Source of the DNA: Staphylococcus marylandisciuri | Lineage (GTDB): Bacteria; Bacillota; Bacilli; Staphylococcales; Staphylococcaceae | Direction: 5' to 3' | Length of the DNA: 59,520 nucleotides | Assembly: GCF_025519785.1 (NCBI RefSeq) | Contig: NZ_JAOPKZ010000017.1 | Span: forward strand, 1 to 59,520 | Shown here: positions 46,605 to 56,443 of the stretch, piece after piece | How positions within the stretch are numbered: position 1 is the stretch's first letter | Layout of the letters: each line of letters begins with the position of its first letter | The notes under the pieces: model-generated | Databases searched by the model: none | What the model was told of the DNA's origin: nothing | Seen by the model: the letters and a program-made list of their open reading frames with translations, nothing else | Made by a program: the position numbers and the translations under genes

Positions 46605-49172
46605 TTAATTTAATATTTTATTATTAAACTGTTCTTTGAATTCTTTTCTCTTTGTTGAATCATCAGAATAAAAGCTTAAGCCTACTAATCTAACATCATC
46701 ATTTTCAGCCAGTACTTTAATATCATCTCTTTTATTCAGTGATAACATAAATTGTTCTTTCCATTTATCGTTTAATAATAAATGTTGACCTTTAGGTTCT
46801 ATAAATACTTGATATGTGTGTTCATTATCCTTTAAGTACAATAAGAAATCAGGCATGAAGCCTCTGACACCATTGATTTCCCTAAACTTAATTTTACGTT
46901 CGTTACGTATTAAATAAACTTCTTCATATTCATTTTGCAAATCTTCCATCATATTATTGATTAAATCAATTAAATCACTCTCAAGACCATTTACAATAGC
47001 TTTATCATAAATGTACCAATCATGTTGTCCCATATTTTTAGGTCTTTTCTGATCTTCTAAATCTGTTACATCTCTATTGACATTATTAACCTCAACAACG
47101 TAGTCATCGATTAATTCTGAAAGTTTAATACCTTCAAAAATAGTTGTACCTTTGACCTTTAGATAATTATTTTTAATTTTTGTTTCTAATTTACTTAAAT
47201 AATCATTCAATACAGACAACTTTTGTTTTGGCGTGATGTCACTAATATCCATCTCTTTAGGTATAGTTACGCTGATATCTAAATCTCCTAAAAAGTTTTT
47301 TGACTCTATAAATGTTTGCATACTCGTAATACTAGGTACATACCCTTTTAAATTAGAATATCTAAAGAATGGATTACTTCTTAAAGCTTTCTGTAGTAAC
47401 GGCTTATTAAGCTTTAATCTTACTTCTTTACGATCTTCAGCTATAGCTTTGGTACCTTGAGTTAAATTAGACTCACTTACTTTGAATAACTCCTTCATAT
47501 GTTCCCTAGGTGCACTATAATTTTCTAAATTCTTGTAGTCCTCAGCAGTTGTTGGCACTGTTTTGTTAACATATATTTTTCCGAATTTGAAAAGGTCAGT
47601 CTTTTTAAATTTATTTTTTACTTTTCCTTCATGTATCTCGCTTATATCAGTATTTGTTTGAACTTTTGCTTCCGTTAAGGATTGATGTAAATTCTTAATA
47701 TATGAAGAATCGTTAATCGTATGATAGTGTAGAGTTTCGATTGCTTTTAAATCACTAAACTCTTCATCAAATCTACGTTTATAAGATTTTTGATTTTCAT
47801 ATATAAATGGATAATACCTCGCCCCACGGCCAATGAGTTGAGCTTCTGCATTAGTCGCATTTTTGTTGACCTTTTTCTTCTCGTCAACTTTGACAATATC
47901 AAATAGATTTAAAACATCCCAACCTTCATTAAGTTTGTACACCGCAAATATAGCTCTTATAGGATTATCATTATCTTCTAGATTATTAAGTAATTGCGCA
48001 TTTTTCTCTTTCTCTTTTTCGTTGTTAACATTCAATGTAGTTTGTTCATTAAAATCCCACTTCAAGTCGTCTAACACTTTTGTTAAATTTGCTTTTTTAT
48101 AATACCCAAAAACTTTACTCCAAATACTATTTTGACCACTGAAAAATTTATAACCATTATTAATAATTATTTCTAATCGCTCATACGTTAACTGTTCTAA
48201 ACGGTCAAGCATCATTCGATGTATCTCTTGGGAACCTTTAATAGACGTTGACTGAAACATTACAACAGGTTTAAGAGTTATATTGTTTTTATTAGCTACA
48301 TATTTTTTATATTCGCTCATTAATAGTGCGTGTATAATTTTATCTTCATTTTCTTCACTAGCATATAAAAGTGTTACGTTTTTTGAGTAACCTTGTTGCA
48401 TAAATTCCTTTAAGTCATAACGATAAAGAATCCTATTCTTGTATTTTTCAAAAATATCATCTTCTAACTGTACCGTAGCTGTAAATTCTAATAACTTATT
48501 CTTATTGTTTTGCTTCATAATCCTATCAACAGTTACTTCCCAGTTAGTCTCTTCAATTTGCTGATTGCTTTTTTTGCCTTTTTTCTTTGTGCTGACATTT
48601 AGGTGATGTGCTTCATCAGCTAACAATACGATAGGGAACTGACCTAAATCTTCATATGTGATTTCATTTTCTCTTGGGTAATTTAATTTATCATGCAATG
48701 CATTAATCGTTGTTAATTTAAGGTATATCGTATTTTCATCAGGTAAGACGGGATAATTATCTACTACTTGAATGTTTATCACTTTACCATCAATGACAAT
48801 ACCTTCTGGATTAAACAAATACTTACTTGAAGATGTGTTAGTTAAATTGTCATAGGTTTTATTGACAATCGCTGTACTATTAACGAAAAACAAGAAATTT
48901 TGATAACCTTTTTCTTTATATAAATATAAAACTGTTGCAGCTAAAACAAGTGTTTTACCAGAGCCAGTTGCCATATTAAACATCAATTTGTTGTATAAAT
49001 TACTTTCATCTTGTTCCTCGAGGTACATCAGTCTTTGAACCGCTTCTTCTTGGTACGGTCTTAGACGATGATTCAAATTATCAACGATATAATTAGGTAT
49101 ATCTGGATATTGTAAAAATAATTGGTTTTCTATACGATCATGTAACATTTCTGACATTTTACACACCTCCAT
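46605..49172 (-). CDS. res: Type III restriction enzyme, Res subunit
   Basis: This 855-residue subunit couples ATP hydrolysis to cleavage between head-to-head sites. The helicase part has MATGSGKTLVLAAT (Walker A, about 67-80), LLADEAHHLNVS (DEAH) and NEGWDVLN with IGRGARYYP (motif VI). The endonuclease is near the C-terminus: PDFLLYLKDN followed by IEPKGQHL (PD-x-(D/E)xK). Length is a little short of the EcoP1 type but complete. It overlaps mod by 14 bp. Start MEVCKMSEM may really be the second Met. Confidence 0.92.
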   Translation of the reverse strand: MEVCKMSEMLHDRIENQLFLQYPDIPNYIVDNLNHRLRPYQEEAVQRLMYLEEQDESNLYNKLMFNMATGSGKTLVLAATVLYLYKEKGYQNFLFFVNSTAIVNKTYDNLTNTSSSKYLFNPEGIVIDGKVINIQVVDNYPVLPDENTIYLKLTTINALHDKLNYPRENEITYEDLGQFPIVLLADEAHHLNVSTKKKGKKSNQQIEETNWEVTVDRIMKQNNKNKLLEFTATVQLEDDIFEKYKNRILYRYDLKEFMQQGYSKNVTLLYASEENEDKIIHALLMSEYKKYVANKNNITLKPVVMFQSTSIKGSQEIHRMMLDRLEQLTYERLEIIINNGYKFFSGQNSIWSKVFGYYKKANLTKVLDDLKWDFNEQTTLNVNNEKEKEKNAQLLNNLEDNDNPIRAIFAVYKLNEGWDVLNLFDIVKVDEKKKVNKNATNAEAQLIGRGARYYPFIYENQKSYKRRFDEEFSDLKAIETLHYHTINDSSYIKNLHQSLTEAKVQTNTDISEIHEGKVKNKFKKTDLFKFGKIYVNKTVPTTAEDYKNLENYSAPREHMKELFKVSESNLTQGTKAIAEDRKEVRLKLNKPLLQKALRSNPFFRYSNLKGYVPSITSMQTFIESKNFLGDLDISVTIPKEMDISDITPKQKLSVLNDYLSKLETKIKNNYLKVKGTTIFEGIKLSELIDDYVVEVNNVNRDVTDLEDQKRPKNMGQHDWYIYDKAIVNGLESDLIDLINNMMEDLQNEYEEVYLIRNERKIKFREINGVRGFMPDFLLYLKDNEHTYQVFIEPKGQHLLLNDKWKEQFMLSLNKRDDIKVLAENDDVRLVGLSFYSDDSTKRKEFKEQFNNKILN

Positions 49173-51087
49173 AGAAACTATGGTTAAACGCTATTTCATC
49201 TTCAGTGAAATTATACACTGAGTCTTCAACATCAGAGTAATTAACATATAATTGATTATTATCTAATATTCTAATTAACACTTCTTTTTGGTCTTCAAGT
49301 TCTAATTCACTAAATTCTTTTTTAGTATTTGTAAACTTATCAAAATCTACTTCATAATTAAGAACACCATCATTTAATAGTTTATCGATTTGTTGACTAA
49401 GCTCTTCTTTTGTACTGCTACTTATAATTCTATCCACAATTTCTTGGTTTTCTTTTGCCAGTTCTGCATATACAAATGAACCGCCACCTTGCCAATCTAC
49501 ATCTTTAGATATGCCGCCTTGTTCACCTTCAATAACTTTTTGCAATCTTGGGACAGAGACAGCATTAATATAGTCCATTTGTTCAATACCAATATATTGA
49601 CGATTCATTTTATGAGCAACAGCTTGAGTTGTAGCAGATCCCATGAAGAAATCCAATACTATATCTTTTTCTTTTGTTGTTATTTCTATAAAATCTTTAA
49701 TCAACTCTTCTGGTTTAGCAAAATTAAACTTTTTTTCTTTAAAGAGATTTTTAATTTGATTTGTACCATTCCCACTACTATATGCTGGCTTATACATTAA
49801 AGTTTTTGGTTTATGAGATGGCAAATCACCCACTTCAGGTCTTTGTTTTTTGTAAAGATTTACATTATCATCAGTTTTAACTATAATAACGTCTTTGATA
49901 TTTCTCTCTAGAGTAGATTTTTGCCATCTCCAAGACATTTCTTGTCCATTTGTAATTGGTAAAATTTTTTCTTTATATCCGTTTTTTTCAGTAGTACTAA
50001 TAGTTCCATCTTCATAGAGAAATATTGGATAAAATAGGTTAGGCCTTTTATTTCTGGGAGCATTTACGCCAGTTGCTTTTAAATTCGCACCCTTTTTATA
50101 AAAACCAATTTCGTCTTGATTCCATTGTTCTAGTTTTTCAGAATTTTTTAAACTTAGCTGATAAAATTCTGCTTTTTCTTTATTTTTACTGTAAACCAAT
50201 ACATATTCATGTGTTCCTGCAAAAGCAAATTGATCTTGATTTCCTTTTAAATTCATAATTACTGCCAAATTATTGATAAAATTTTCTCTACCAAAAATCT
50301 CATCCGCTAATACTTTTAAATATGCTTGTTCGTTATCATCACATTGAATCATAATTATTCCTTCATCACTCATAAAGTTTTTAGCCAATTCAAGTCGATT
50401 TTTTATAAATGTCAGCCATGTTGAATGATTAAACCTATCGTTATATACAAAGCTATCACCATTGGTATTATACGGTGGATCTATATAAATCAACTTAATT
50501 GAGTCTTTATATTTTTCTTTCAAACTATGTAATGCTAATAAATTATTTCCTTTTATTATTAGATTCTCTTTATAATCTATATTATCTACAACATGTGGCC
50601 CTTCAATATTATATTTTTTTATATTTGTAAATACCTTTGGTGCTAATAAAGTATCAATTTCTTCTTTTGCAATCACTTCATTATAAAATTTTTCATCATT
50701 TTTTAAAATACTATCTTCTTTAGTCATTCCACCTTCAAGTACACAGTCCTTAAATGGAAAATTTAATACCACATCAGAATTATAATTCAAATATTTACCT
50801 TCCGCCGTTAAACCAATTTTATTAGCATACTTAGTATAGCTATCTTGCCAGTAATTTTTATAACGTAACAATGAAATAAATGCTTCTTTATCGAATACTT
50901 TATAACCATCTATATCTTGAACATATGTTTCATTAATAGATTTATTAGCTAAAAGCTTAGAAATCAATTTAGTATCGTTATTACGTAAATCTTCTATTAT
51001 TATTTGTTTTGCTAGTTTTTCATTTATCCAATATTTTTCGACTCCACTTAGTATTTTACTAATTTCATCTAATATGTTGGCACTCAT
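49159..51087 (-). CDS. mod: Type III DNA adenine methyltransferase, Mod subunit
   Basis: This 642-residue N6-adenine methyltransferase protects the host and gives the site specificity of the restriction complex. The beta-class order shows DPPYNTNGDSFVY (motif IV) near residue 203 and LDFFMGSATTQAVAHKMNRQYIGIEQ (motif I, FxG variant with FFMGSAT) near 490. The region between holds the variable target-recognition part. The two catalytic motifs are intact. It is transcribed before res, with overlapping ends. Confidence 0.93.
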   Translation of the reverse strand: MSANILDEISKILSGVEKYWINEKLAKQIIIEDLRNNDTKLISKLLANKSINETYVQDIDGYKVFDKEAFISLLRYKNYWQDSYTKYANKIGLTAEGKYLNYNSDVVLNFPFKDCVLEGGMTKEDSILKNDEKFYNEVIAKEEIDTLLAPKVFTNIKKYNIEGPHVVDNIDYKENLIIKGNNLLALHSLKEKYKDSIKLIYIDPPYNTNGDSFVYNDRFNHSTWLTFIKNRLELAKNFMSDEGIIMIQCDDNEQAYLKVLADEIFGRENFINNLAVIMNLKGNQDQFAFAGTHEYVLVYSKNKEKAEFYQLSLKNSEKLEQWNQDEIGFYKKGANLKATGVNAPRNKRPNLFYPIFLYEDGTISTTEKNGYKEKILPITNGQEMSWRWQKSTLERNIKDVIIVKTDDNVNLYKKQRPEVGDLPSHKPKTLMYKPAYSSGNGTNQIKNLFKEKKFNFAKPEELIKDFIEITTKEKDIVLDFFMGSATTQAVAHKMNRQYIGIEQMDYINAVSVPRLQKVIEGEQGGISKDVDWQGGGSFVYAELAKENQEIVDRIISSSTKEELSQQIDKLLNDGVLNYEVDFDKFTNTKKEFSELELEDQKEVLIRILDNNQLYVNYSDVEDSVYNFTEDEIAFNHSFYGGV

Positions 51088-51455
51088 ATAATCTCTCCAT
51101 ACATCAAAATTTAGTATATATCTTTATGATAATAGACTTTATAATATAAATACACCGGGAATTTCCAATTTATTAAACCTTTTCTGATGAAATTTTAACT
51201 AACTATAATTGGGATACCAACCCCACTTCACTTATGATACGCTTCTGCTTATCGGTTGTTGATGCGGTTTTTTGTAATTGATTTTTCGTACAGCTAGATA
51301 AAACGATATATTACTACTATAAATACTTTACGTCTAATATCAACTAGTAGCATAAATGCTTAATAAACAAAAAGCTCTATCAAGTTGTGGGACTTAATAG
51401 AGTATATTATTTGTTATCTTTTTACATAAAATTATTTATTGGTACTTTTGTAATT
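51088..51455. other. Gene-free stretch upstream of the mod gene
   Basis: AT-rich, no ORF supported. It contains the mod promoter region and the 3' side of a broken acetyltransferase. A TACTTTACGTCTAAT stretch near 51325 shows no repeat that I recognise. Confidence 0.5.
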
Positions 51456-51893
51456 TCAATTACTATCCCATTTCATAAAATATTCATATTCTTGAGTTTC
51501 TGCTTCAAATTCCTTAGTTCGTATTTCAAATTGATGTTTTATATAAAAACGAATGGCTCTTTCATTCTTCTCATATACATGTAAATTAAATCCATTATAA
51601 TCACTTTTTAATCTTTCCAATAAAAAACCTTCCTATACCTTTATTGCAGTAATTATCTGTAATAAAAAGACCTGCAATATATTGTTCATATAAGCCAGCA
51701 AATCCGACAATTTGATTATCAGCATAATACACGTAAATTGTTGAATCTGAGAACATTTTTTCACTTTATCTAGGTTATCAATCCAATACTCACGTTTTAT
51801 AAAATCATGCGCTTCCAAATTAGAATTTAACCATATATTGGAAATTTTTCTATTGACTCAAAATCTAAATTGTCTAATTTCTTTATCAATGTA
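51456..51893 (-). pseudogene. GNAT acetyltransferase pseudogene
   Basis: Joining frames gives a normal GNAT: KISNIWLNSNLEAHDFIKRE, YWIDNLDKVKK, FSDSTIYVYYADNQIVGFAG, LYEQYIAGLFITDNYCNKGI, GRFLLERLKSDYNGFNLHVY, EKNERAIRFYIKHQFEIRTK and a tail ending MKWDSN. Three frameshifts break it, each at a homopolymer (A run near 51845, A run near 51757, T run near 51622). All are single extra bases, so slippage or assembly error should be considered. CoA-binding Q-x-x-G appears as NKGIGR. Confidence 0.75.
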
Positions 51894-51933
51894 CTCGCCC
51901 CCTATTTAAACAATTTCAAAACATAATTAACTT

Positions 51934-52683
51934 TTAATCTACCATACCTGCCTTAATCCATTCATCAAAGTCTGTACGCACAATATTTCCATGGTAATAT
52001 GCGCCATTTTGGTTATCATGATTTTTTCTCCACCAATTTTTAGAATTTTCATTCTTTTCAATATCAATATAATTAGTGTAAAAAGTGCCTGACATCACAA
52101 TGGGACAAATTCCCTCTTTATTACCAAGATCTGCTAAATTTGACGCTGTTGTTACTGCTTTTCCAATCCATACAAAATCATTTATACCTGAACACTTTCT
52201 ACCTGCCTTCACTGCCAAATTTTTATCTGCAGCCAAACCAATACCTGCTTTGATATTTGGAAGATTTCTTTTATCTAATAATTTATTCAACATTTTTAAA
52301 TAGGTATTAATGTAAACTGCACGTTGGTAGACATCATATATTTCTTCTTTGCTAGCAGTTGAATATACAGCAAATACGCAATCTCCCCTAATACCAATTT
52401 CTTTCAATTCATTATCTTGAGTATCTTTTTGTAAAATCTCTATAACTTCAGACGTAAAGCCTCTAATCACCTTGGCAACATCTACTTCACTATTTTCTGT
52501 GAATAATTTAGTAGAATTTCTTAAATCTATAAAAATTGCACTAAGCCAAGCTTTATAGCCATTCTCATATGTAAAATTGTCATTATTAGGAAATCTTTCC
52601 ACTTCATTTATAAAATTAGTATTCTCTAAGATTTCTTCAACCTTTTTCTTTCTTGACTTGTAATCATAGCCTCTTATTTCCAT
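51934..52683 (-). CDS. pycC: Pycsar-type nucleotide cyclase (PycC-like)
   Basis: This 249-residue class III (adenylate/guanylate/pyrimidine) cyclase has one catalytic domain. Metal-binding Asp53 lies in FIDLRNST and Asp101 in RGDCVFAVYS; WIGKAVTTASNLADLG near residue 172 closes the site. In the Pycsar antiphage system such enzymes make cCMP or cUMP on infection and activate a neighbouring effector. The gene is 2 bp after a membrane protein of the effector type, so it belongs to that pair. The base used cannot be read with certainty. Confidence rests on the motif plus the neighbour. Confidence 0.82.
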   Translation of the reverse strand: MEIRGYDYKSRKKKVEEILENTNFINEVERFPNNDNFTYENGYKAWLSAIFIDLRNSTKLFTENSEVDVAKVIRGFTSEVIEILQKDTQDNELKEIGIRGDCVFAVYSTASKEEIYDVYQRAVYINTYLKMLNKLLDKRNLPNIKAGIGLAADKNLAVKAGRKCSGINDFVWIGKAVTTASNLADLGNKEGICPIVMSGTFYTNYIDIEKNENSKNWWRKNHDNQNGAYYHGNIVRTDFDEWIKAGMVD

Positions 52684-52685
52684 AT

Positions 52686-53264
52686 TTAAAAACCTCCTAG
52701 TTTAACTAAAATAATACCGATAAAATGCAAAACCAAAATTCCTAAAATTCCCCAAAGTACATATGCTAAACCTTTCTTATAAAAATAATATTTTTTTGTA
52801 GATATTTTTGAATTTATATAAATCTGGGATAAGATATCCTCGATTTCTTCTTCTGATGTTCTATTGATTCTTTGCTTTTTATACTCAGAATAAGTCTTGC
52901 TTGAAATACTTTCAAAATAATATAATGAATCATTTTCTACCTCATTATAAGTCTCAACAGAATTTTTTAACTGAGGAAAAAGTACCCTTACTATATTATA
53001 TACTCCGTTGAAAAATAATAAATAGACCACGACTTCAAAACTTAAATAAATTAAATTAGAAAAATTTATATTGCTCAACACTTTTATTACTATTTCCCTT
53101 TGACTATTTAAGAATAATTCAGAAGAAATAGTAACAATAACAACTCCTAACATTGCTAAAACAATTGAAGCTTTTGTATCACAACTCTTTATCCACTCTA
53201 AATGTCTATCTAGCTCATCTAAAAGCTCAATTTTTAATTTGTTGTTTTCCATTAGATTAATCAT
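52686..53264 (-). CDS. Pycsar membrane effector (PycTM, DUF5706-like)
   Basis: This is a 192-residue membrane protein. The DTKASIVLAMLGVV segment (Asp29-Lys31-Ala32) fits the conserved start of the Pycsar effector family. Helices lie near 32-52, 73-92 and 167-187, with a soluble middle that should bind the cyclic nucleotide (NRTSEEEIEDILSQIYINSK). When bound, such effectors disrupt the membrane and stop phage growth. Start could be the ATG at 53264 or the second ATG at 53252, which has better spacing from AAAAGGATG. It is transcribed before the cyclase. Confidence 0.78.
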   Translation of the reverse strand: MINLMENNKLKIELLDELDRHLEWIKSCDTKASIVLAMLGVVIVTISSELFLNSQREIVIKVLSNINFSNLIYLSFEVVVYLLFFNGVYNIVRVLFPQLKNSVETYNEVENDSLYYFESISSKTYSEYKKQRINRTSEEEIEDILSQIYINSKISTKKYYFYKKGLAYVLWGILGILVLHFIGIILVKLGGF

Positions 53265-53368
53265 CCTTTTAAATTATAAAAAATATAAATTTTTTAATAA
53301 TTTTATTTTATATTTTGCAATCTATTTTATAATGAGACTACCTACTACAAATAATTATAACAAATCAA

Positions 53369-53380
53369 GAACTTACGTTC
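53369..53380. promoter_or_regulatory. LexA (SOS) box between the Pycsar operon and a broken gene
   Basis: GAACTTACGTTC fits GAAC-N4-GTTC and is like the two boxes of the helicase. For the Pycsar operon it lies upstream of a minus-strand TATAAT at about 53351-53356. It could also serve the plus-strand gene that starts 60 bp away. Confidence 0.7.
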
Positions 53381-53439
53381 TCTATATATATATTCACAAT
53401 TCTTAAGTTATAATTATTTAAAAATTAGAAATTAGCGAT

Positions 53440-53868
53440 TTGATGAACCACGATTGGGGTCGTGAATTGCAATCAAATATTGAGGGTATCTATTCAAAAA
53501 ATGTAAAAGAAGTAATGAACTACGCAAACCAATCATATGAAGAATTAAACAGGAATAGTAACACTCGTAACAAGGAGAATTACCCATTGATTCTTAATGA
53601 TATAATTAAAATTGAAGTAGAATGTATTTATTACACCAATCATAAAGATGAAGAAAATAAACCAAAAAAATGAGAAGATCATGATTTATTTGTTTCAACT
53701 AAACCTAACTTTTCAGTAAATTTCAAAAAATTTTGCCTTGCACTTGGTATCGATTCTGAAAATTTTAAAATTGGAAAGTCTTATGCATTTAAATCTGAAA
53801 GTGAATCCGTTTTACATGATATATTACTGAACAACCCTGAATATATTTATTTTTTAAAATGGAGTTAA
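53440..53868 (+). pseudogene. Unknown gene with an in-frame TGA
   Basis: One frame runs 142 codons, interrupted only by TGA at 53671-53673 (codon 78). Before the stop it reads MMNHDWGRELQSNIEG...EENKPKK and after it EDHDLFVSTKPNFSVNFKKF to ...NPEYIYFLKWS. The part after the stop has no start. No selenocysteine machinery is expected in staphylococci, so this is probably a nonsense mutation. I do not recognise the protein. Its neighbour is a Pycsar operon running away from it. Confidence 0.55.
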
Positions 53869-53888
53869 TAAAAAAGACTTAAAATATA

Positions 53889-54160
53889 TGATGTGCACCC
53901 CAAAAGTAGGACTAAAAACCTAACTTATGGGGTGCATTTTTATGTGTAAACATTATAAATATGAATTAAAATTAAAGGTAGTTCAAGAATATTTGAATAG
54001 TTCATTAGGCTATAAAGCATTAACAAAGAAATATAAAATATCGAATAAAAGTTTAATCCAAAGATGGGTTACATAATATAAAGAATTTGAACCAGAAGGG
54101 TTAAGCAAGCGATTGAAAAATAAAGTTTATGCTAGAGAATTTAAGCTATCTATATTATGA
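53889..54160 (+). mobile_element. IS3-family (IS150-like) remnant, OrfA fragment
   Basis: The end GATGTGCACCCCAAAAGTAG and its facing complement before ATG 53942 mark the left end. OrfA starts MCKHYKYELKLKVVQEYLNS with a helix-turn-helix (YKISNKSLIQRWVT), then TAA at codon 45; the frame continues YKEFEPEGLSKRLK to a stop at 54158. The rest of the element is gone. Confidence 0.75.
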
Positions 54161-54284
54161 TTTAGACAAAAAATAGGTTGTCTTATAGTGAAACAGCACC
54201 ATGATATGTGATTAGCAACATAGACTTGAGGTGAATGATATCCTCGGACTAGACAACAACCGGAAAAGACGTCCAAGTAAAATG

Positions 54285-54330
54285 GGATGTACACTTTTAA
54301 CGGTTGGTGAGTAAAATCATCAATCGTTTT
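54285..54330 (+). terminator. Hairpin similar to the FhuD-gene terminator
   Basis: AACGGTTGGTGA with TCATCAATCGTTTTTT forms a stem and T tract. It shares CTTTTAACGGTTGGTGA with the region after the FhuD-type gene at 33.55 kb. Confidence 0.55.
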
Positions 54331-54406
54331 TTATGTTTGAATACAAAAAAGCACAAATATCTCTATAATTATAAGTGACCAAACCATAATTAAAGGAGAG
54401 ATATCT

Positions 54407-55795
54407 ATGCCGTATACTTATAATAAAACAAATTACCTTGGTTTAAAAGTAGATAATATTTATTTTTCAAATGAACTACCTCAAGAAATATACTACAAGT
54501 GCATCAAAACGCTATTTTATAAAGCTGTTTTAACCTATGATGCTATTGCTTGTGAATGTTGTGGTATTAAAAATGGCAAGCGACACACATTAATTTATTT
54601 GGGTGAAATCATTTATAAACCTGCTTACTTAGAACTAAATAAACAGCGATTTTATTGTAAGGCTTGTGGTGAAACTTTCACAGCTAAGACATCTTTCGTT
54701 CAACCAAAATCTTCGATTTCAAATTCAGTAAAGCTAGCTATTGCTGAAAAGGCTGCTGAAGCACGCTCTGAGAAAGCAATCGCGCATGATTTATTTATTT
54801 CACCTTCAACTGTTCATCGTCAAATGAAAATTATTGCTCAACAAGTTAAACCAAAAATATCAGATATACTGCCAAATCATTTGTCTTTTGATGAGTTTAA
54901 ATCAACTAAAGATGTTGAAGGCGCAATGAGTTTTATATATTGTGACGGAAGTACACACGAAATATTAGATATTTTACCTGATCGACGAAAAGGTGAACTT
55001 GAAAAATATTTTAGTCGACTTCCTCTTAAAACACGGGCACGTGTTAAAACTATATCCATTGATATGTATAAACCCTATATAGAATTAATCAAAAAATTAT
55101 TCCTAAATGCTAGAATCATTATTGATCGCTTTCATATTGTACAAGCAATTAATAGAGAAATTAATCGTTGCCGTGTATCAGTTATGAATAGTAAACGTAA
55201 GTCAAACAGACCTGAATATAATAAACTAAAGCGCTATTGGCGATTATTTTTAAAGAACCCTTACCAATTGAATTCTATAAATTATCATCCATTTAGACTT
55301 TTTAAGAGTTGGCAAAGCACTTATAGTGCATTACAATATTTACTTACTTTAGACGATAAACTAGAAGCAACTTATCGAATTGGACATCAAATTTTAAATG
55401 CACTAAGAATGAATGATATAAAGCATTTTGAAGAAGCTTTAAGTAAAGCCGAAAATGAAGAAATCTTTGAAGGACTAAAGCGCATTATTAAAACTTTTAA
55501 AGACTATTTACCTTTTATAGAAAACACTATGACATATCCCAAATTCACAAATGGTCCTATCGAAGGAATCATTAATAAAATAAAACTAATAAAAAGAAAT
55601 GCCTACGGCTATCGTAATTTCATTAATTTTAGAAACAGAATACTTATAATTTCTAGATTATTTGTATCTAAACATAAAAAATACATCAAGCAACATAGGA
55701 AAGAGTTGCTTGATGTATCAAATATATATATTTTTATAGACCAACCATTGTTGACAAACAGCCCATTTTTTATGAAGGATGCTCTAAATATATAG
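54407..55795 (+). mobile_element. tnp: ISL3-family transposase
   Basis: This 462-residue intact transposase has a zinc-binding N-terminus (CECCGIKNGKRH and YCKACGETFTAKTSF), a helix-turn-helix (AIAHDLFISPSTVHR), and a DDE catalytic core with SFDEFK near residue 160, SIDMYKPY near 222, and NGPIEGIINKIKLIKRNAYGY near 385. AAAGGAGAG precedes the ATG. No terminal inverted repeats were clear to me. A related left end survives beside the CRISPR array. Confidence 0.88.
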
Positions 55796-55825
55796 AAAAT
55801 ATACTATAATAAATTAAAAATGCCT

Positions 55826-56443
55826 TTAATTTTTAAAAGCTCTCGTTTTTATATTTTTTTCTTTTAAGAATTTTTCAATTTTATCCTGTTCTTTACCATT
55901 AACAACTTTGCTATCTTCACTAATTTCATTAAAATGTTCAGTCGATACTTTTCCACTTTCTGTAATTTCATCGATACTTGAATTAATTTGCTCATCTAAA
56001 TTTTGAAAGTCCTTGTTTGACGTAGAGATGTATTTGCTTATTTTAAATGAATATTTTTTATATCCTTCAGGAAGAGTATTATTACTTATATAATGACGGA
56101 AATTATTGTCGTTGTCTTTAGTTAGTTTGTTTAGTTTCTTAATTTCTTTACTTTCTTTTTTACTTAAGTCTTCCTCTGAATCTACTTTATCTTGATAATA
56201 TTCTTTTGCTTCGTTTAAATCATTATCTGTATTTAGATATATTTTAATTGCTTCTTTAATTTCTTGTTCTGACAAGTACGAATTTGTAGTTTGGTTATCA
56301 AAAACCTTTGATGGTAAATCTTTTTTTTCTACTTTCTTATAATCATTATCACTTTGCTTTATATCATTAGAATCACTATTAGAACATCCTGCTATAAAAA
56401 GTGATAAAACTAATATTCCTAACATCAAAGATGTTCTCATCAT
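55826..56443 (-). CDS. Small lipoprotein of the PadR operon
   Basis: This 205-residue lipoprotein has lipobox IAGC (Cys20). After it comes a Lys/Asp/Glu-rich, largely helical region (NDLNEAKEYYQDKVDSEEDL, IEKFLKEKNIKTR). It overlaps the HAAS gene by 4 bp and ends the operon. No named family is recognised. In similar operons the third gene often is a DUF4097-type protein; this is not one. Confidence 0.7.
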   Translation of the reverse strand: MMRTSLMLGILVLSLFIAGCSNSDSNDIKQSDNDYKKVEKKDLPSKVFDNQTTNSYLSEQEIKEAIKIYLNTDNDLNEAKEYYQDKVDSEEDLSKKESKEIKKLNKLTKDNDNNFRHYISNNTLPEGYKKYSFKISKYISTSNKDFQNLDEQINSSIDEITESGKVSTEHFNEISEDSKVVNGKEQDKIEKFLKEKNIKTRAFKN

